A stretch of 64,000 nucleotides of DNA from Eubacterium callanderi (GCF_900142645.1 NZ_FRBP01000002.1:62001-126000); one strand, 5' to 3'. Positions 33,867 to 43,208 are shown, counted from the stretch's first letter. Program-made: numbers and translations. The notes: generated by a model from the letters alone, not told the origin.

Positions 33867-33898
33867 GATCGGCGCAATTTTGTGCCGATCTTTTTTTG
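33867..33898 (+). terminator. Terminator; conserved hairpin member 5
   Basis: GATCGGCGCAA / TTGTGCCGATC then seven T on the plus strand, 33 bp after the GpsA-like stop. Confidence 0.9.
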
Positions 33899-33949
33899 TG
33901 CTATAATATCTCCGTAATCAACCCACAGATAAAAAGGAAGTGACTTAGA

Positions 33950-34435
33950 TTGGCAAAAAAGGATAAAAACAAAACCAATGTGATGCGCATTTTAGATAAG
34001 GCGAAGCTCCCCTATACCCCCCACGAATACGACCATGAGGACGGCGCTGTAGACGGCGTTACCGTCGCCGCCCGCCTGGGCCAAAAGGTGGAGGAGGTCT
34101 TTAAGACGCTGGTATGCCACGGCCACTCCGGCGATTACTGCGTCTTTGTGATCCCGGTGGCAGAGGCGCTGGATTTAAAAAAAGCTGCCCGGGCGGCTGG
34201 CGAAAAATCCGTTGAAATGATCCCTGTCCGGGACATCAACAGCGTCACCGGCTATGTGCGCGGGGGCTGCTCCCCCATCGGTATGAAAAAATCCTACAAA
34301 ACGGTTTTTGATGAAAGCTGCAAAAGCATCCATCATATCATTGTCTCCGCGGGAAAGATCGGCTATCAGATCGAGATGGAGCCCGAAGCCCTTGTCACCT
34401 TTGTGCGGGGCAGCGTGGCCGACATTATAAAATAA
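33950..34435 (+). CDS. ybaK: YbaK-type Cys-tRNA(Pro)/Cys-tRNA(Cys) deacylase
   Basis: 161 residues starting at a TTG (AAAAAGGAAGTGAC upstream; no ATG nearby in frame). KVEEVFKTLVCHG, LDLKKAARAAGEKSVEMIP, TGYVRGGCSPIGMKK and the final SAGKIGYQIEMEP are the YbaK/EbsC signatures. It hydrolyses Cys mischarged on tRNAPro. Followed 25 bp later by a response regulator gene, perhaps by chance. Confidence 0.93.
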   Translation: MAKKDKNKTNVMRILDKAKLPYTPHEYDHEDGAVDGVTVAARLGQKVEEVFKTLVCHGHSGDYCVFVIPVAEALDLKKAARAAGEKSVEMIPVRDINSVTGYVRGGCSPIGMKKSYKTVFDESCKSIHHIIVSAGKIGYQIEMEPEALVTFVRGSVADIIK

Positions 34436-34460
34436 GCCTGGCAAAAGAAAGGAACCCTCT

Positions 34461-35153
34461 ATGAGCCCATACAATATTCTTATCGTAGAAGACGACGCGG
34501 ACATCAACAGCCTTCTGGAAAAGCTGCTGACCAATGCTGGCTATCACGTGCGCCCTGCCTTTTCCGGCAGCGAGGGCAAAATGTGCCTGGAGCAGTACCA
34601 GTATGACCTGGTGCTCCTCGACCTCATGCTTCCCGGTGTTACCGGGGAGGCGCTGGTCGCCCAGATCCGCAGGTCAAGCACCGTGCCCATTATCATCATT
34701 TCGGCCAAGGCCTCCGTGGCTGACCGCATCGACCTTTTAAAGCTCGGCGCGGATGATTTTATCTGCAAGCCCTTTGACGTGGGCGAGGTGCTGGCCCGTG
34801 TCGAGGCCCAGCTGCGTCGCGCTGTGGCTTTTTCAGAAGCCGGCGGCAGCGTGAAGATTCTGACAAGCGGCGACCTCGTCCTGGACGCGGACAGCATGGA
34901 GGTGCGCCTGAAAGATCAGCCTGTTTCCCTGACCGTCCGGGAATTTAAAATCCTTCATCTGCTCATGTCCCATCCCAAAAAGGTCTTTACCAGAGAGAAC
35001 CTCTTTACCCAGGTCTGGGAGGACGCGTTTCTGGGCGAGGACAACACCGTCAACGTCCACATCAGCAATATCCGAAGCAAGCTCGCCAAAATCGACCCTG
35101 ACACTAGCTATATCAAAACCGTGTGGGGCATCGGGTTTAAGATGGAAAGGTAA
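34461..35153 (+). CDS. OmpR-type response regulator
   Basis: 230 residues. Receiver with IVEDDADIN, phospho-acceptor D in LVLLDLMLPGVTGE and K in DDFICKPFD; C-terminal winged helix (FTRENLFTQVWEDAFLGEDNTVNVHISNIRSKL, core EDNTVNVHISN). Its partner kinase is probably the one at 38361, beyond an ABC exporter, since no other is nearby; the gap between holds repeats. Similar to regulators of lantibiotic/bacitracin-type ABC exporters. Confidence 0.93.
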   Translation: MSPYNILIVEDDADINSLLEKLLTNAGYHVRPAFSGSEGKMCLEQYQYDLVLLDLMLPGVTGEALVAQIRRSSTVPIIIISAKASVADRIDLLKLGADDFICKPFDVGEVLARVEAQLRRAVAFSEAGGSVKILTSGDLVLDADSMEVRLKDQPVSLTVREFKILHLLMSHPKKVFTRENLFTQVWEDAFLGEDNTVNVHISNIRSKLAKIDPDTSYIKTVWGIGFKMER

Positions 35154-35157
35154 AAGA

Positions 35158-35240
35158 AATGGAAAATTGAGAATGGAAAATGGAAAATGATTGTACCCTT
35201 TTGCTCACGCAAAAGCGATTAAAAAGCGGCTTTCAGCCGC
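35158..35240. repeat. MITE-like repeat, half copy C (inverted)
   Basis: The reverse complement of this stretch matches the right half of copies A and B (GCGGC..GCCGC, AATCGCTTTT, CCATTCTCAATTTTCC). It is truncated at the centre and abuts the two-copy element, starting 5 bp after the response-regulator stop. Confidence 0.7.
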
Positions 35241-35247
35241 GACAGTG

Positions 35248-35458
35248 TGTCAAAAACCTGAGAGACGAAGCCTTTTACCTAAGGAAGAAAAAGGTGTCCT
35301 GCGGACACTAACCTTGCAGGGATAGCTTCTTCACTAAAGTGGAACCTCGATCTCACCAGTGTCCGGCTGTTCCGGTATTTTGGCACGATTCCTGGTCGTT
35401 ATTCGCAGCGCCTGGACCTTTTTTCTTATCTGGATAAAAGGCGCAGTCTCGGGCCGCG
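35248..35458. repeat. Structured two-copy element, copy 2 (about 211 bp)
   Basis: Second copy of the element at 31368-31569. Here GTGTCC-TGC-GGACAC forms a perfect hairpin and ACGA..TCGT a short stem; the long GCGCCT/AGGCGC stem is unchanged. Lies between a response regulator and the ABC exporter operon it probably controls. Confidence 0.75.
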
Positions 35459-35563
35459 CCACTTCTTTGACAGTCTGAAGATTCCAATCAAAATGTGCAG
35501 TATTTTTTATGCTTTCGGCAAGCCTCCGGTTTGGCCTAAGAAAAAGGTCGAAGTGCAAGGCGT

Positions 35564-35645
35564 GGCGGCTTTTCAATGAGGGAGCATATCTTTTATATGT
35601 GACCGAATTGAAAAGCCGCCATAACGCGGCAATTCGGCTTTTTTC
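35564..35645 (+). promoter_or_regulatory. Overlapping hairpins upstream of the ABC operon (attenuator-like)
   Basis: A perfect 14-bp inverted repeat GGCGGCTTTTCAAT (35564-35577) / ATTGAAAAGCCGCC (35607-35620) shares its right arm with a second stem CCGAATTG (35603-35610) / CAATTCGG (35630-35637), which is followed by CTTTTTT. The two cannot form together, so this resembles an antiterminator/terminator switch. It may instead be a widespread clostridial repeat. Confidence 0.6.
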
Positions 35646-35738
35646 GACGGACAAACTTCATGCTTTCTTAACATTTGCTAGAGCAAACCTTACAATTTCC
35701 CAAGTATAATAAAGCCAACGAAAGGACAGGTGAACAAC

Positions 35739-36662
35739 ATGAAAACAACCGTACTTAAAACACGAAACCTTACTAAAAAATACCATCATGTTCCGGCTGT
35801 GGAGGGCGTATCCCTCTCCCTCGAAAAGGGCGACATCTACGGCCTCATGGGCAAAAACGGCGCGGGCAAGACCACGCTGATCCGCCTGATCACCTCGCTG
35901 GCCTTACCGGACGCAGGCGAGATTGAGCTCTGGGGGGAAACCTCGGCGGGCGGGCTGAACACCATGCGCCACCGCATTGGCGCCATTGTTGAGGATTCCT
36001 GCTTTTATCCCTTCATGACAGCCCGTGACAATCTGGAATACTACCGGATACAGCGGGGCATTGCCGGCAGAGAATGTGTGGACGAGGCTCTGGAGCTGGT
36101 TGGCCTCAGCGGGACCGGAAAGAAAAAATTCCAGAAATTCTCGCTGGGGATGAAACAGCGCCTCGGCCTGGCCCTGGCCATCATGCACCGGCCCGACCTG
36201 CTGATTCTGGATGAACCCACCAACGGGCTGGACCCCATGGGCATTGTGGAAATCCGGAATGTTCTGCTGCGGCTTAACCGGGAGCGGGAAGTCACCATTC
36301 TGATTTCCAGCCATATTCTCTCTGAGCTTTCCACCCTGGCCACCCGCTATGGCTTTATCCATCAGGGGCGTCTTGTCAATGAGATCACTGCCAGGGAGCT
36401 CGAACGCGAGTGTCAGGAATACCTTGAGGTGGTCGCAGACAACACCGAAAGGGCTGCCATGGTTTTGGAAACCTGCCTGGACTGCCGCGCCTATGAGGTT
36501 CTCCCCGATGGCGTGCTGCGTGTTTACGGCTTTCTGGACCAGGTCCCGCTCTTATCGCAGACACTGGCGCAAAACGGCGTTGGCCTCTATGCGCTAACCC
36601 CCAAAGGCTCCAATCTCGAGGACTATTTTATCTCAGTTATCGGAGGTGAAGAAAATGCTTAA
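35739..36662 (+). CDS. ABC exporter ATPase (BcrA-like)
   Basis: 307 residues from ATG 35739 (AAAGGACAGG upstream). Walker A GKNGAGKTT, signature FSLGMKQRLGLALA, Walker B LLILDEPTNGLDPMG and the H-loop ISSHIL. The C-terminal ~90 residues are the extension of bacitracin/lantibiotic-immunity ATPases. Overlaps the first permease gene by 8 bp. With two permeases and a two-component system this fits a peptide-antibiotic detoxification module. Confidence 0.92.
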   Translation: MKTTVLKTRNLTKKYHHVPAVEGVSLSLEKGDIYGLMGKNGAGKTTLIRLITSLALPDAGEIELWGETSAGGLNTMRHRIGAIVEDSCFYPFMTARDNLEYYRIQRGIAGRECVDEALELVGLSGTGKKKFQKFSLGMKQRLGLALAIMHRPDLLILDEPTNGLDPMGIVEIRNVLLRLNREREVTILISSHILSELSTLATRYGFIHQGRLVNEITARELERECQEYLEVVADNTERAAMVLETCLDCRAYEVLPDGVLRVYGFLDQVPLLSQTLAQNGVGLYALTPKGSNLEDYFISVIGGEENA

Positions 36663-37494
36663 CTACATCAAGGCAGAGTGTTTTAAAACCTTTAAGCGGA
36701 TTTATATGCGCAACACGCTGTTAATCTTCGTGCTGCTGGCCATCGCGGTCAACGTCCTGTTTTTTGTCGCCTTCCGGAGCAGCCCCACAAATTCTCAGGA
36801 GCTTATCCGGACCAGTCTCTCCGTTATTGTCCCCATGCTCCTGATCATGGTATACACTGCGCTCATTATGGTTGACATTGTCTTTTCTGATGAGTACAAA
36901 TACAAAACCTTTAAAAACACCCTGTCCTTTGGCTTCACGAGGACCCAGGTCTATTTTGGGAAGCTGGCTGTCTCCATGATTGTGACGGCTGTCATATTCT
37001 CTATCACCCTGGCGGCTTATCTGGTCAGCCTGTTTCTGCTGCTGGGCTTTCCCGAAGATATGGGCCTGATCGGCGTGGTGTTTAACCGCGTTGCGGCAGC
37101 CATTCCTTTGTATATCGGCGCGCTGTGCCTCTGCAACGCCTGTGCCTTTATCATTCCCAACAATACAGCCTTCAGCTTTGTGTACATGGGTTTCCTGATG
37201 GTTCCCTATCTTCTGTTCTATACCCTGACGCTTTTAAATCCTGCTTTTACGCCGCTGTTCGGCACTGCTCTGGTAACGCCCTTTTACACATCCATCATGG
37301 GGCTGGACATCCATGTTGCCAATATGGGCGATATGATGGGCGTAGGCTTTAAGGTGGATAACATTGAAAACATCCTGAATGCTGCCCTCCTCCCCGGAAC
37401 CTCTGTCGCCTACTGTCTCATCCTTGGTCTGGCCTACGCGGCAGCCGCTACCCTGATCGGCCTTGCTGTTTACAGACGCCGGGAAATACGTTAG
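36655..37494 (+). CDS. ABC-2-type permease, first subunit
   Basis: 279 residues from ATG 36655 (GGAGGTGAAGAA upstream). Six hydrophobic segments with a typical N-terminal IKAECFKTFKR. An EYKYKTFKNTLSFGFTR loop and a VYRRREIR end are shared with the next protein. Forms the membrane channel with the next gene product. Confidence 0.88.
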   Translation: MLNYIKAECFKTFKRIYMRNTLLIFVLLAIAVNVLFFVAFRSSPTNSQELIRTSLSVIVPMLLIMVYTALIMVDIVFSDEYKYKTFKNTLSFGFTRTQVYFGKLAVSMIVTAVIFSITLAAYLVSLFLLLGFPEDMGLIGVVFNRVAAAIPLYIGALCLCNACAFIIPNNTAFSFVYMGFLMVPYLLFYTLTLLNPAFTPLFGTALVTPFYTSIMGLDIHVANMGDMMGVGFKVDNIENILNAALLPGTSVAYCLILGLAYAAAATLIGLAVYRRREIR

Positions 37495-37508
37495 AGGGAA
37501 GTGAGAAA

Positions 37509-38336
37509 ATGAAAGCTTATATCAAGGCGGAGTGTTTTCGTATTATAAGACATCCGGGTACATGGAAAATTCTGTTGTTTCTCTTCGTTTTAACCACACC
37601 CATGCTGCTTTGGTTTCCGATGGTATCTTCATACTACAGTGATTGGCCTGTTTCTGCCATGCCTCCGGCATTCGCCGCCATGTTATTTGGCATCGCGCCC
37701 TACTGGATTCCCCTTTTTACTAAAAGCTGTATTACCGACGAATATAAATTTCACACTTTTAAGAATACACTCACCAGCAAACTGTCCAGAAAAGAGGTCT
37801 ACATCGCCAAACTAATCATCTCTATTGTCTTAACTCTTGGAACCTACCTGACCATTCTTTTCATCTTTCTTGCCATTGGTCATTTGTTTTGCGGCATATC
37901 TGGGGACAGTCTGTTTTTTCAGGCTTATTCAGGACTTGTGGGTCAGATGGTTTCCAGCATCCCTGTATTCATTGGCGCTGTCTGTGTTTCAGGTCTTTTC
38001 TCCTGCCTGTTTACACATTTTATACCTTCAATCATTTGTTACTTAAGCTTTTTAGTTCTGCCCTATCCATTGCTTCAATTTCTTCATTTTCTAACCGGGG
38101 CCGAGTGGATTAAAGGGCTGTATTATCTGCCGCTGATCACGCCTTTTCACAAGGTGCTGCTAAATCAGCCTGTGGAGATCGAAGGATTAACGGAGGTGAT
38201 CCAAACACATTCAGGTGGCTTTTTTACCCTGATCACCCCGGAGATTTTTGGCTACTGCCTGTTACTGGGCACTGTTTATACGCTTGTGGCTGTCTTCGTT
38301 GGCCTTTATATTTTCAGGCGAAAAGACATTCGTTAA
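37509..38336 (+). CDS. ABC-2-type permease, second subunit
   Basis: 275 residues, six membrane segments. IKAECFRIIRHPGTWKI at the start and EYKFHTFKNTLTSKLSRKEVYIAKL match the previous permease, so the pair arose by duplication; it ends IFRRKDIR. Its base composition is richer in AT than its neighbours. Confidence 0.88.
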   Translation: MKAYIKAECFRIIRHPGTWKILLFLFVLTTPMLLWFPMVSSYYSDWPVSAMPPAFAAMLFGIAPYWIPLFTKSCITDEYKFHTFKNTLTSKLSRKEVYIAKLIISIVLTLGTYLTILFIFLAIGHLFCGISGDSLFFQAYSGLVGQMVSSIPVFIGAVCVSGLFSCLFTHFIPSIICYLSFLVLPYPLLQFLHFLTGAEWIKGLYYLPLITPFHKVLLNQPVEIEGLTEVIQTHSGGFFTLITPEIFGYCLLLGTVYTLVAVFVGLYIFRRKDIR

Positions 38337-38360
38337 CCCATTTTGAAAGGAGTCAGAAAC

Positions 38361-39269
38361 ATGTTCCTGACACTCATCTTTTTTATCGCACTGTCGGCCG
38401 TTTTACTGGCTCTTTTACTGCTTGAGCGCCAGAGCCTCAAAAGGCTCAGGGATGACCTGAGCGCCGTCAACCATTCTGATGAAAGCACACCAAACAGGCG
38501 GCTGTCCCTGCCGGCGCCCGGGCGCTCCCTTGAGGCGCTGGTCCGCGAGATCAATGTCCTGATGGACCAGAAGCAGACGGTTCAGGTGGAATCCCTGCGG
38601 CGGGAGAAGGCGCTCAGACGCCAGATCGCCAACATCTCCCATGACCTGCGGACACCGCTGACGGCCATTCTTGGCTACACCCAGCTTTTAAAAGATCCTG
38701 CCCTGTCCGCCGAGGACCGTGCCGAGTATCTGACCGTGGTGGAAAAGCGCTCCCACACCCTCCAGACCCTGCTCACAGGTTTTTACGACCTCTCCCGGAT
38801 GGAATCCGGCGAGTACCCCCTGAACCTCTGCCCGGTTGCGCTCCACCCGATTCTCTGCGAGCTGCTGGCCGCTTTTTATGAAGACTTTACGGACAAGGAC
38901 ATTCATCTTGAGATTGACCTTGAGGATGGGCTGCCCGAGGTGAGTGCTGACGCGGGCGCGGTCACCCGTATTTTCACCAACCTGATCCAGAATTCCCTGA
39001 AGCACGGAGGCCGGTACCTTGAAATCCACCAGTACGCCGAAGGAAATACCGTGATCACGGTTTTCAAAAACGAGGCCGGTGGTCTGACCGAGTCGGACAT
39101 CGCTTCGATTTTTGACCGCTTTTTCACAGCCGACCGCATGCGCACCGGCCAGAACACCGGACTGGGTCTGGCCATTGTCAAAAATCTGGTGGAGGCCATG
39201 GGCCACCGGGTCACCGCCAGTCTGGACGGGTCACTTTTCAGCCTTTGTATTTACTGGAATCAGGCGTAA
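38361..39269 (+). CDS. Sensor histidine kinase of the ABC exporter locus
   Basis: 302 residues from ATG 38361 (GAAAGGAGTCAGAAAC upstream). One N-terminal membrane helix and almost no extracellular loop, as in intramembrane-sensing kinases that read out an ABC exporter. H-box NISHDLRTPLTAILGY, N-box LIQNSLKHGG, and G-box GLGLAIVKNLV. Its regulator is probably the gene at 34461. Confidence 0.9.
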   Translation: MFLTLIFFIALSAVLLALLLLERQSLKRLRDDLSAVNHSDESTPNRRLSLPAPGRSLEALVREINVLMDQKQTVQVESLRREKALRRQIANISHDLRTPLTAILGYTQLLKDPALSAEDRAEYLTVVEKRSHTLQTLLTGFYDLSRMESGEYPLNLCPVALHPILCELLAAFYEDFTDKDIHLEIDLEDGLPEVSADAGAVTRIFTNLIQNSLKHGGRYLEIHQYAEGNTVITVFKNEAGGLTESDIASIFDRFFTADRMRTGQNTGLGLAIVKNLVEAMGHRVTASLDGSLFSLCIYWNQA

Positions 39270-39272
39270 AAA

Positions 39273-39306
39273 GAGCACGGCACAATTTTGCGCCGTGCTC
39301 TTTCTT
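39273..39306. terminator. Bidirectional terminator; variant of the conserved hairpin
   Basis: GAGCACGGCACAA / TTGCGCCGTGCTC with A-run left and T-run right, between convergent kinase and dehydrogenase genes. Confidence 0.88.
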
Positions 39307-40294
39307 ATGGTTTGATCACAATGTTTTCCGGCTCTTTTCCCTCAGATACCAGGCGCAGGTTTTTCCAGCTGTCCCGGTGCATCTTATGAAAAACGTGATA
39401 GGTCGTGCCCGCCACGTGGGGCGAGACGGCCAGCTTCTTTTCCCTGACTTCCTCAGGCAGCCTTAAAATCGGGTTATCCAGCGTAAAGGGCTCTGGCGCG
39501 AGGGTATCAATCCCGGCACCGGCAATGGTTCCATCAAGGAGCGCCTGGGCCACAGCCTCCTGATCCATGATCTCACCCCGGGCTGTGTTGATGAGGATTC
39601 CGGTTTTTTTCATTTTTCTCAAAAAGTCTCCGTCGATAAAACCAGTGGTTTCCGGCGTTACCGGCAGGTTGACACTCACAATATCTGAGGTCTCGAGCAG
39701 AGTATCAAGGTCACAGTAGGCAGCATTCCGCTCTGTCTCCTCCTTCTCGGGCAGACGGTGCCGGTTATAATAAAGCATCCGGCACCCAAAACCGTTCAGC
39801 CGTCTGGCCAGCTCCTTACCGATGGCGCCAAAGCCGACAATGCCCACAGTGCTGTCTCCCAGCTCCATGAGCCCGTCCAGTATGAACTGCTGCTTGGCGG
39901 CTGCCTGTCCGCCCTCATACACCATGCGGGCGCCCTCCATAAACCGGCGCTGCAGCGCTAAAATCAACAGGATGATCTGCTCAGCAACGGCGCCGCTGTT
40001 GGCGGAGGCGTTATTGCACACATATACGCCCTTCTCTCTGACGGCCTCCAGGTCAATCCGGTTATACCCCACACCCTCAGACTGGATCAGCTTCAGATTG
40101 GGCAGGCCCCGGATCAGGCTGCCGCTGACCGGCAGCACCGGGTCGGCAAAAATAAAGGCTGCGTCACCGGCCTTTTCCAAAATTTCGTCGTCGGTCATCC
40201 CCTGGGCAAAAACGAGCTCCCAGTCCTCTGGAATCTGGCTGAAATCGGTGTATTTCTCAATCCGCGCTCTGGCGGCCAAAACAATGACTTTCAT
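39305..40294 (-). CDS. D-isomer-specific 2-hydroxyacid dehydrogenase
   Basis: 329 residues. NAD-binding GIVGFGAIGKELARRL, the catalytic-region LINTARGEIMDQ and a late GPHVAGTT-type segment (SPHVAGTTYHVFHKM) with the catalytic His. Substrate unknown. The N-terminal domain is split from the C-terminal helix, as usual for the family. Single gene, convergent with the kinase. GGAAGCGATAAA upstream of the ATG. Confidence 0.9.
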   Translation of the reverse strand: MKVIVLAARARIEKYTDFSQIPEDWELVFAQGMTDDEILEKAGDAAFIFADPVLPVSGSLIRGLPNLKLIQSEGVGYNRIDLEAVREKGVYVCNNASANSGAVAEQIILLILALQRRFMEGARMVYEGGQAAAKQQFILDGLMELGDSTVGIVGFGAIGKELARRLNGFGCRMLYYNRHRLPEKEETERNAAYCDLDTLLETSDIVSVNLPVTPETTGFIDGDFLRKMKKTGILINTARGEIMDQEAVAQALLDGTIAGAGIDTLAPEPFTLDNPILRLPEEVREKKLAVSPHVAGTTYHVFHKMHRDSWKNLRLVSEGKEPENIVIKP

Positions 40295-40461
40295 TTTATC
40301 GCTTCCTTTCTTTCCCCATTGTAACGGTTTCTGCCGGTAATTTCAAGGCAGGTTCCTTAGGTTTTTTAAGCCCTTGTTTAATCCTTTGCTTTTGGGTATA
40401 TTCCTAAAAGAAGATGCACGCAGGGAAACCTGCAAATTCAAAGAAAAGAGGTTTTAAGCCA

Positions 40462-41505
40462 ATGTTTAGAGAAAAAGTCCGTGTGGTTCAATACGGCTGC
40501 GGCAAGATGGCCAAGGTCATTATCCGCTATTTATATGAAAAAGGCGCAGAAATTGTGGGTGCCATTGATGTTAACCCGGATATTGTGGGGATGGATGTCG
40601 GCGATTTTGCCGAACTTGGCGTAAAACTGGGCATCACCATCAGCGATGATGCCGACGCGGTTTTAGACAATACAGACGCGAATGTCGCCATTGTCACCAT
40701 GTTCAGCTTTATGGACGATATGGAGGAAGCCCTCGAAAAGGTAGCCAAGCGTGGTATTAACGCCATTACTACCTGTGAGGAAGCGATTTATCCCTGGAAT
40801 ACTTCTCCAGCCATCACCAACCGGCTCGATGTCCTTGCCAAAGAAACCGGCTGTACCATCGCGGGCTCTGGCATGCAGGATATTTTCTGGATCAATATGA
40901 TCGGTACCATCGCGGGCGGTGTTGAGCGCATCGACCGCATCGAGGGCGCTGTGAGCTACAACGTTGAAGATTACGGCCTGGCGCTGGCCAAGGCCCACGG
41001 AGCCGGCCTTACTGCCGAAGAATTTGAAGAACAGATTGCCCATCCCGAAACCCTTGAGCCCTCCTACGTTTGGAACTCCAACGAAGCGCTGTGCTCAAAA
41101 ATGGGGTGGACCATCAAGTCTCAGACACAGAAAAACGTCCCCTTCTTCTCGGACGAGGATGTTTATTCCGAAACTCTGGGCGAAACCATTAAGCGCGGTA
41201 ATGCCATAGGCATGAGCTCTGTGGTCACCACTGAAACCTTCCAGGGACCTGTGATCGAAACACAGTGTATCGGCAAGGTTTATGGCCCCAACGACGGCGA
41301 TATGTGCGACTGGAAAATTTCCGGCGAGCCGGACACCACCTTCTATGTGGAAAAACCAGCCACAGTAGAACACACCTGCGCCACGGTTGTCAACCGAATT
41401 CCGGCGCTGCTGAACGCACCTGCCGGTTACTTTACCGTTGAAAAAATGGAGCCCGTCGAATATATGACTTATCCGATCCAATATTACGTGGATGAATTTT
41501 TCTAA
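40462..41505 (+). CDS. 2,4-diaminopentanoate-dehydrogenase-like (DapB-fold) protein
   Basis: 347 residues from ATG 40462 (AAAGAAAAGAGG upstream; the frame is open to 40414). Rossmann [13 protein letters not shown], then [18 protein letters not shown] and [12 protein letters not shown], the pattern of the amine dehydrogenase Ord of ornithine fermentation and its relatives. The Ord reaction oxidatively deaminates 2,4-diaminopentanoate. No ornithine genes (oraS, ortA) are near, so the true substrate is open. Confidence 0.8.
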   Translation: MFREKVRVVQYGCGKMAKVIIRYLYEKGAEIVGAIDVNPDIVGMDVGDFAELGVKLGITISDDADAVLDNTDANVAIVTMFSFMDDMEEALEKVAKRGINAITTCEEAIYPWNTSPAITNRLDVLAKETGCTIAGSGMQDIFWINMIGTIAGGVERIDRIEGAVSYNVEDYGLALAKAHGAGLTAEEFEEQIAHPETLEPSYVWNSNEALCSKMGWTIKSQTQKNVPFFSDEDVYSETLGETIKRGNAIGMSSVVTTETFQGPVIETQCIGKVYGPNDGDMCDWKISGEPDTTFYVEKPATVEHTCATVVNRIPALLNAPAGYFTVEKMEPVEYMTYPIQYYVDEFF

Positions 41506-41514
41506 AAAACCACA

Positions 41515-41548
41515 AAAACGGCACCGCTTTTAACGCGTGCCGTTTTTT
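41515..41548. terminator. Bidirectional terminator
   Basis: AAAAACGGCAC / GTGCCGTTTTT inverted repeat (11 bp) between convergent genes. Confidence 0.88.
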
Positions 41549-41557
41549 ATGCCCATT

Positions 41558-42484
41558 TTACAGCTTTCCAAAGTTTCTCAGAAACAGGGTGTTCATAATG
41601 GCCCGGCTGCCCTTCCACCAGTTTTCACTGAGGATAAAGGCATCGCCGTACTGCGCCATATTATCGAACCAGGTCCAGGTAATCCCCCAGACACCGTCTT
41701 TGGGCTTGGTATCCAGCAGATACTGCAGCTCTTTCTCCACCATTTCCGCGTTATCTTCATAGAAAACACTGGAGGGGCTGTTGATGAAATTTGACGGGCG
41801 GACGCCGTACTGCTCCCAGATCGTTTCATCTTCCCCGATGGCTTTTTTTATTTTTCCGCCCAGCGCTTTTACCAGGGCGTCGCCATCATATCCGCCGAGA
41901 CTGATCTCTCTGATGGTGTCGATGAGCACCATATACCCGCTCAGGCCCATTTCTCCGTAGCTCATATCCTGTGTCAGCATCTCCAGAAAAGCATGCGTGA
42001 AGGTGAGTGCCTTCTGGTAAAGCGGGGACTCCGGATCGCCATATTTCAGGATAAAGGCTGCGAAACTGGCTGTCATGCCAAGATACTCCTTACGGTTCAT
42101 TTCCTCGCTGTAATTCCACCAGGGCGCGTGTGGGTAGTCATCGTTGCTTTCCACTGTAAAGCGCCAGCCATAGTCTGCCAGATCCTTCTCTGCCTCCAGG
42201 TATTTCCAGATTCCCTGATAAACGGGATGCTCCATGTCCTCGAAGCCGGCGAGTCTCAAAAGCCCCAGGGCGTGGTCGGTGCTCGCGGGGGTGGAATTTG
42301 GATTCCAGTTGTCCGGCTCCAGAACATGGCCAAAGCCGCCGTCCTCGTTCTGGTAGGATAACAGCGCGTCAGCAACTGCTTTTTTATCCCCATCCTCAAA
42401 AAAATACTGCCACAGGCACAGCTCCACATGCCGCGCGTTTCGGTACATCCATGTTTTAATTTCATTATAAAAGGCGTTCTGCAT
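41558..42484 (-). CDS. Alpha/alpha-toroid-like protein (terpene-cyclase/prenyltransferase fold), function unknown
   Basis: 308 residues. YQNEDGGFGHVLEPD near residue 45 is the QW/GGFG-type repeat of alpha/alpha toroids, and WYFE-rich helices follow (GVWGITWTWFDNMAQYG). No terpene-cyclase DxDD is seen. Conserved hypothetical in Firmicutes as far as I recall; no role can be stated. Lone gene. Confidence 0.7.
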   Translation of the reverse strand: MQNAFYNEIKTWMYRNARHVELCLWQYFFEDGDKKAVADALLSYQNEDGGFGHVLEPDNWNPNSTPASTDHALGLLRLAGFEDMEHPVYQGIWKYLEAEKDLADYGWRFTVESNDDYPHAPWWNYSEEMNRKEYLGMTASFAAFILKYGDPESPLYQKALTFTHAFLEMLTQDMSYGEMGLSGYMVLIDTIREISLGGYDGDALVKALGGKIKKAIGEDETIWEQYGVRPSNFINSPSSVFYEDNAEMVEKELQYLLDTKPKDGVWGITWTWFDNMAQYGDAFILSENWWKGSRAIMNTLFLRNFGKL

Positions 42485-42641
42485 CGCAAGTCCTTCCTTT
42501 CGTTGTTCTATCTGTTATTATACCATCTCAGATTCTGCGGACTTGTAAAAAAGCGACATTCTTGACGCTGTTAAAATTTCCACGTGCCAATAAAAAGGAC
42601 ACTGTCCGAAAACAGTGTCCCATACTTTATGTGAAACCACC

Positions 42642-43208
42642 TTACAGAAAACGTACCTTTGAGCCATCTCTCGGTTTCGCTTCTGGCGCTTCATCCGGAT
42701 AGCCCAGAGCCAGACCGATAATAAACTCATAGCCTTCAGGCGCGCCAATCTTTTTCATCATGTCCGCACCGTCCTCGCTGGTCATATAGTCTAAAATCAT
42801 GCCGATGATACAGGTGCCCACACCCATGGATTCTGCCGCCAGGGCCATGTTTTCAACCACAATGCCGCCGTCCACATAGCGCCATTTATTGGCGGTGTCG
42901 CCCACAATAAAAGCAAAGGCCGGCGCGTGGTAATAAACCGAATAGTTATCCGCAGACAGATCATAGCGGCTGCCGTGCTCGTTGGCATAGGCCTTAAAGC
43001 CAGCGTTCATTTCCATTAGAAGGTCCTTGTCCTGGACCATAATAATATCGCAGGACTGCTCGTTCCGCCCGGTCGGGGCCTGAAGGGCTGCCTCCATTAT
43101 GCTTGCCAGCTCGCTCATTCCCACAGACTCCTGTTTGTATTTCCGGATACTCCGGCGGTTTAAAATACTGCTCATGGTTGGATTTGAGATCATCTGAATA
43201 GTTTCCAT
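42642..43208 (-). CDS. Nitroreductase-family protein
   Basis: 188 residues from ATG 43208; GGAGG lies 5 bp upstream, and ATGs at 43211 and 43223 are in frame but too close to or ahead of it. SILNRRSIRKYKQESV is the FMN-binding start, APTGRNEQ follows, and SMGVGTCIIGMI and LALGYPDE close the fold. No ferredoxin domain. Reduces nitro or quinone compounds with NAD(P)H. Lone gene. Confidence 0.9.
   Translation of the reverse strand: METIQMISNPTMSSILNRRSIRKYKQESVGMSELASIMEAALQAPTGRNEQSCDIIMVQDKDLLMEMNAGFKAYANEHGSRYDLSADNYSVYYHAPAFAFIVGDTANKWRYVDGGIVVENMALAAESMGVGTCIIGMILDYMTSEDGADMMKKIGAPEGYEFIIGLALGYPDEAPEAKPRDGSKVRFL

Noticed and set aside
35334..35654. 106-codon frame in the gap before the ABC operon
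   Set aside because: Lies across the two-copy element and the hairpins; no ribosome site and no family motif.
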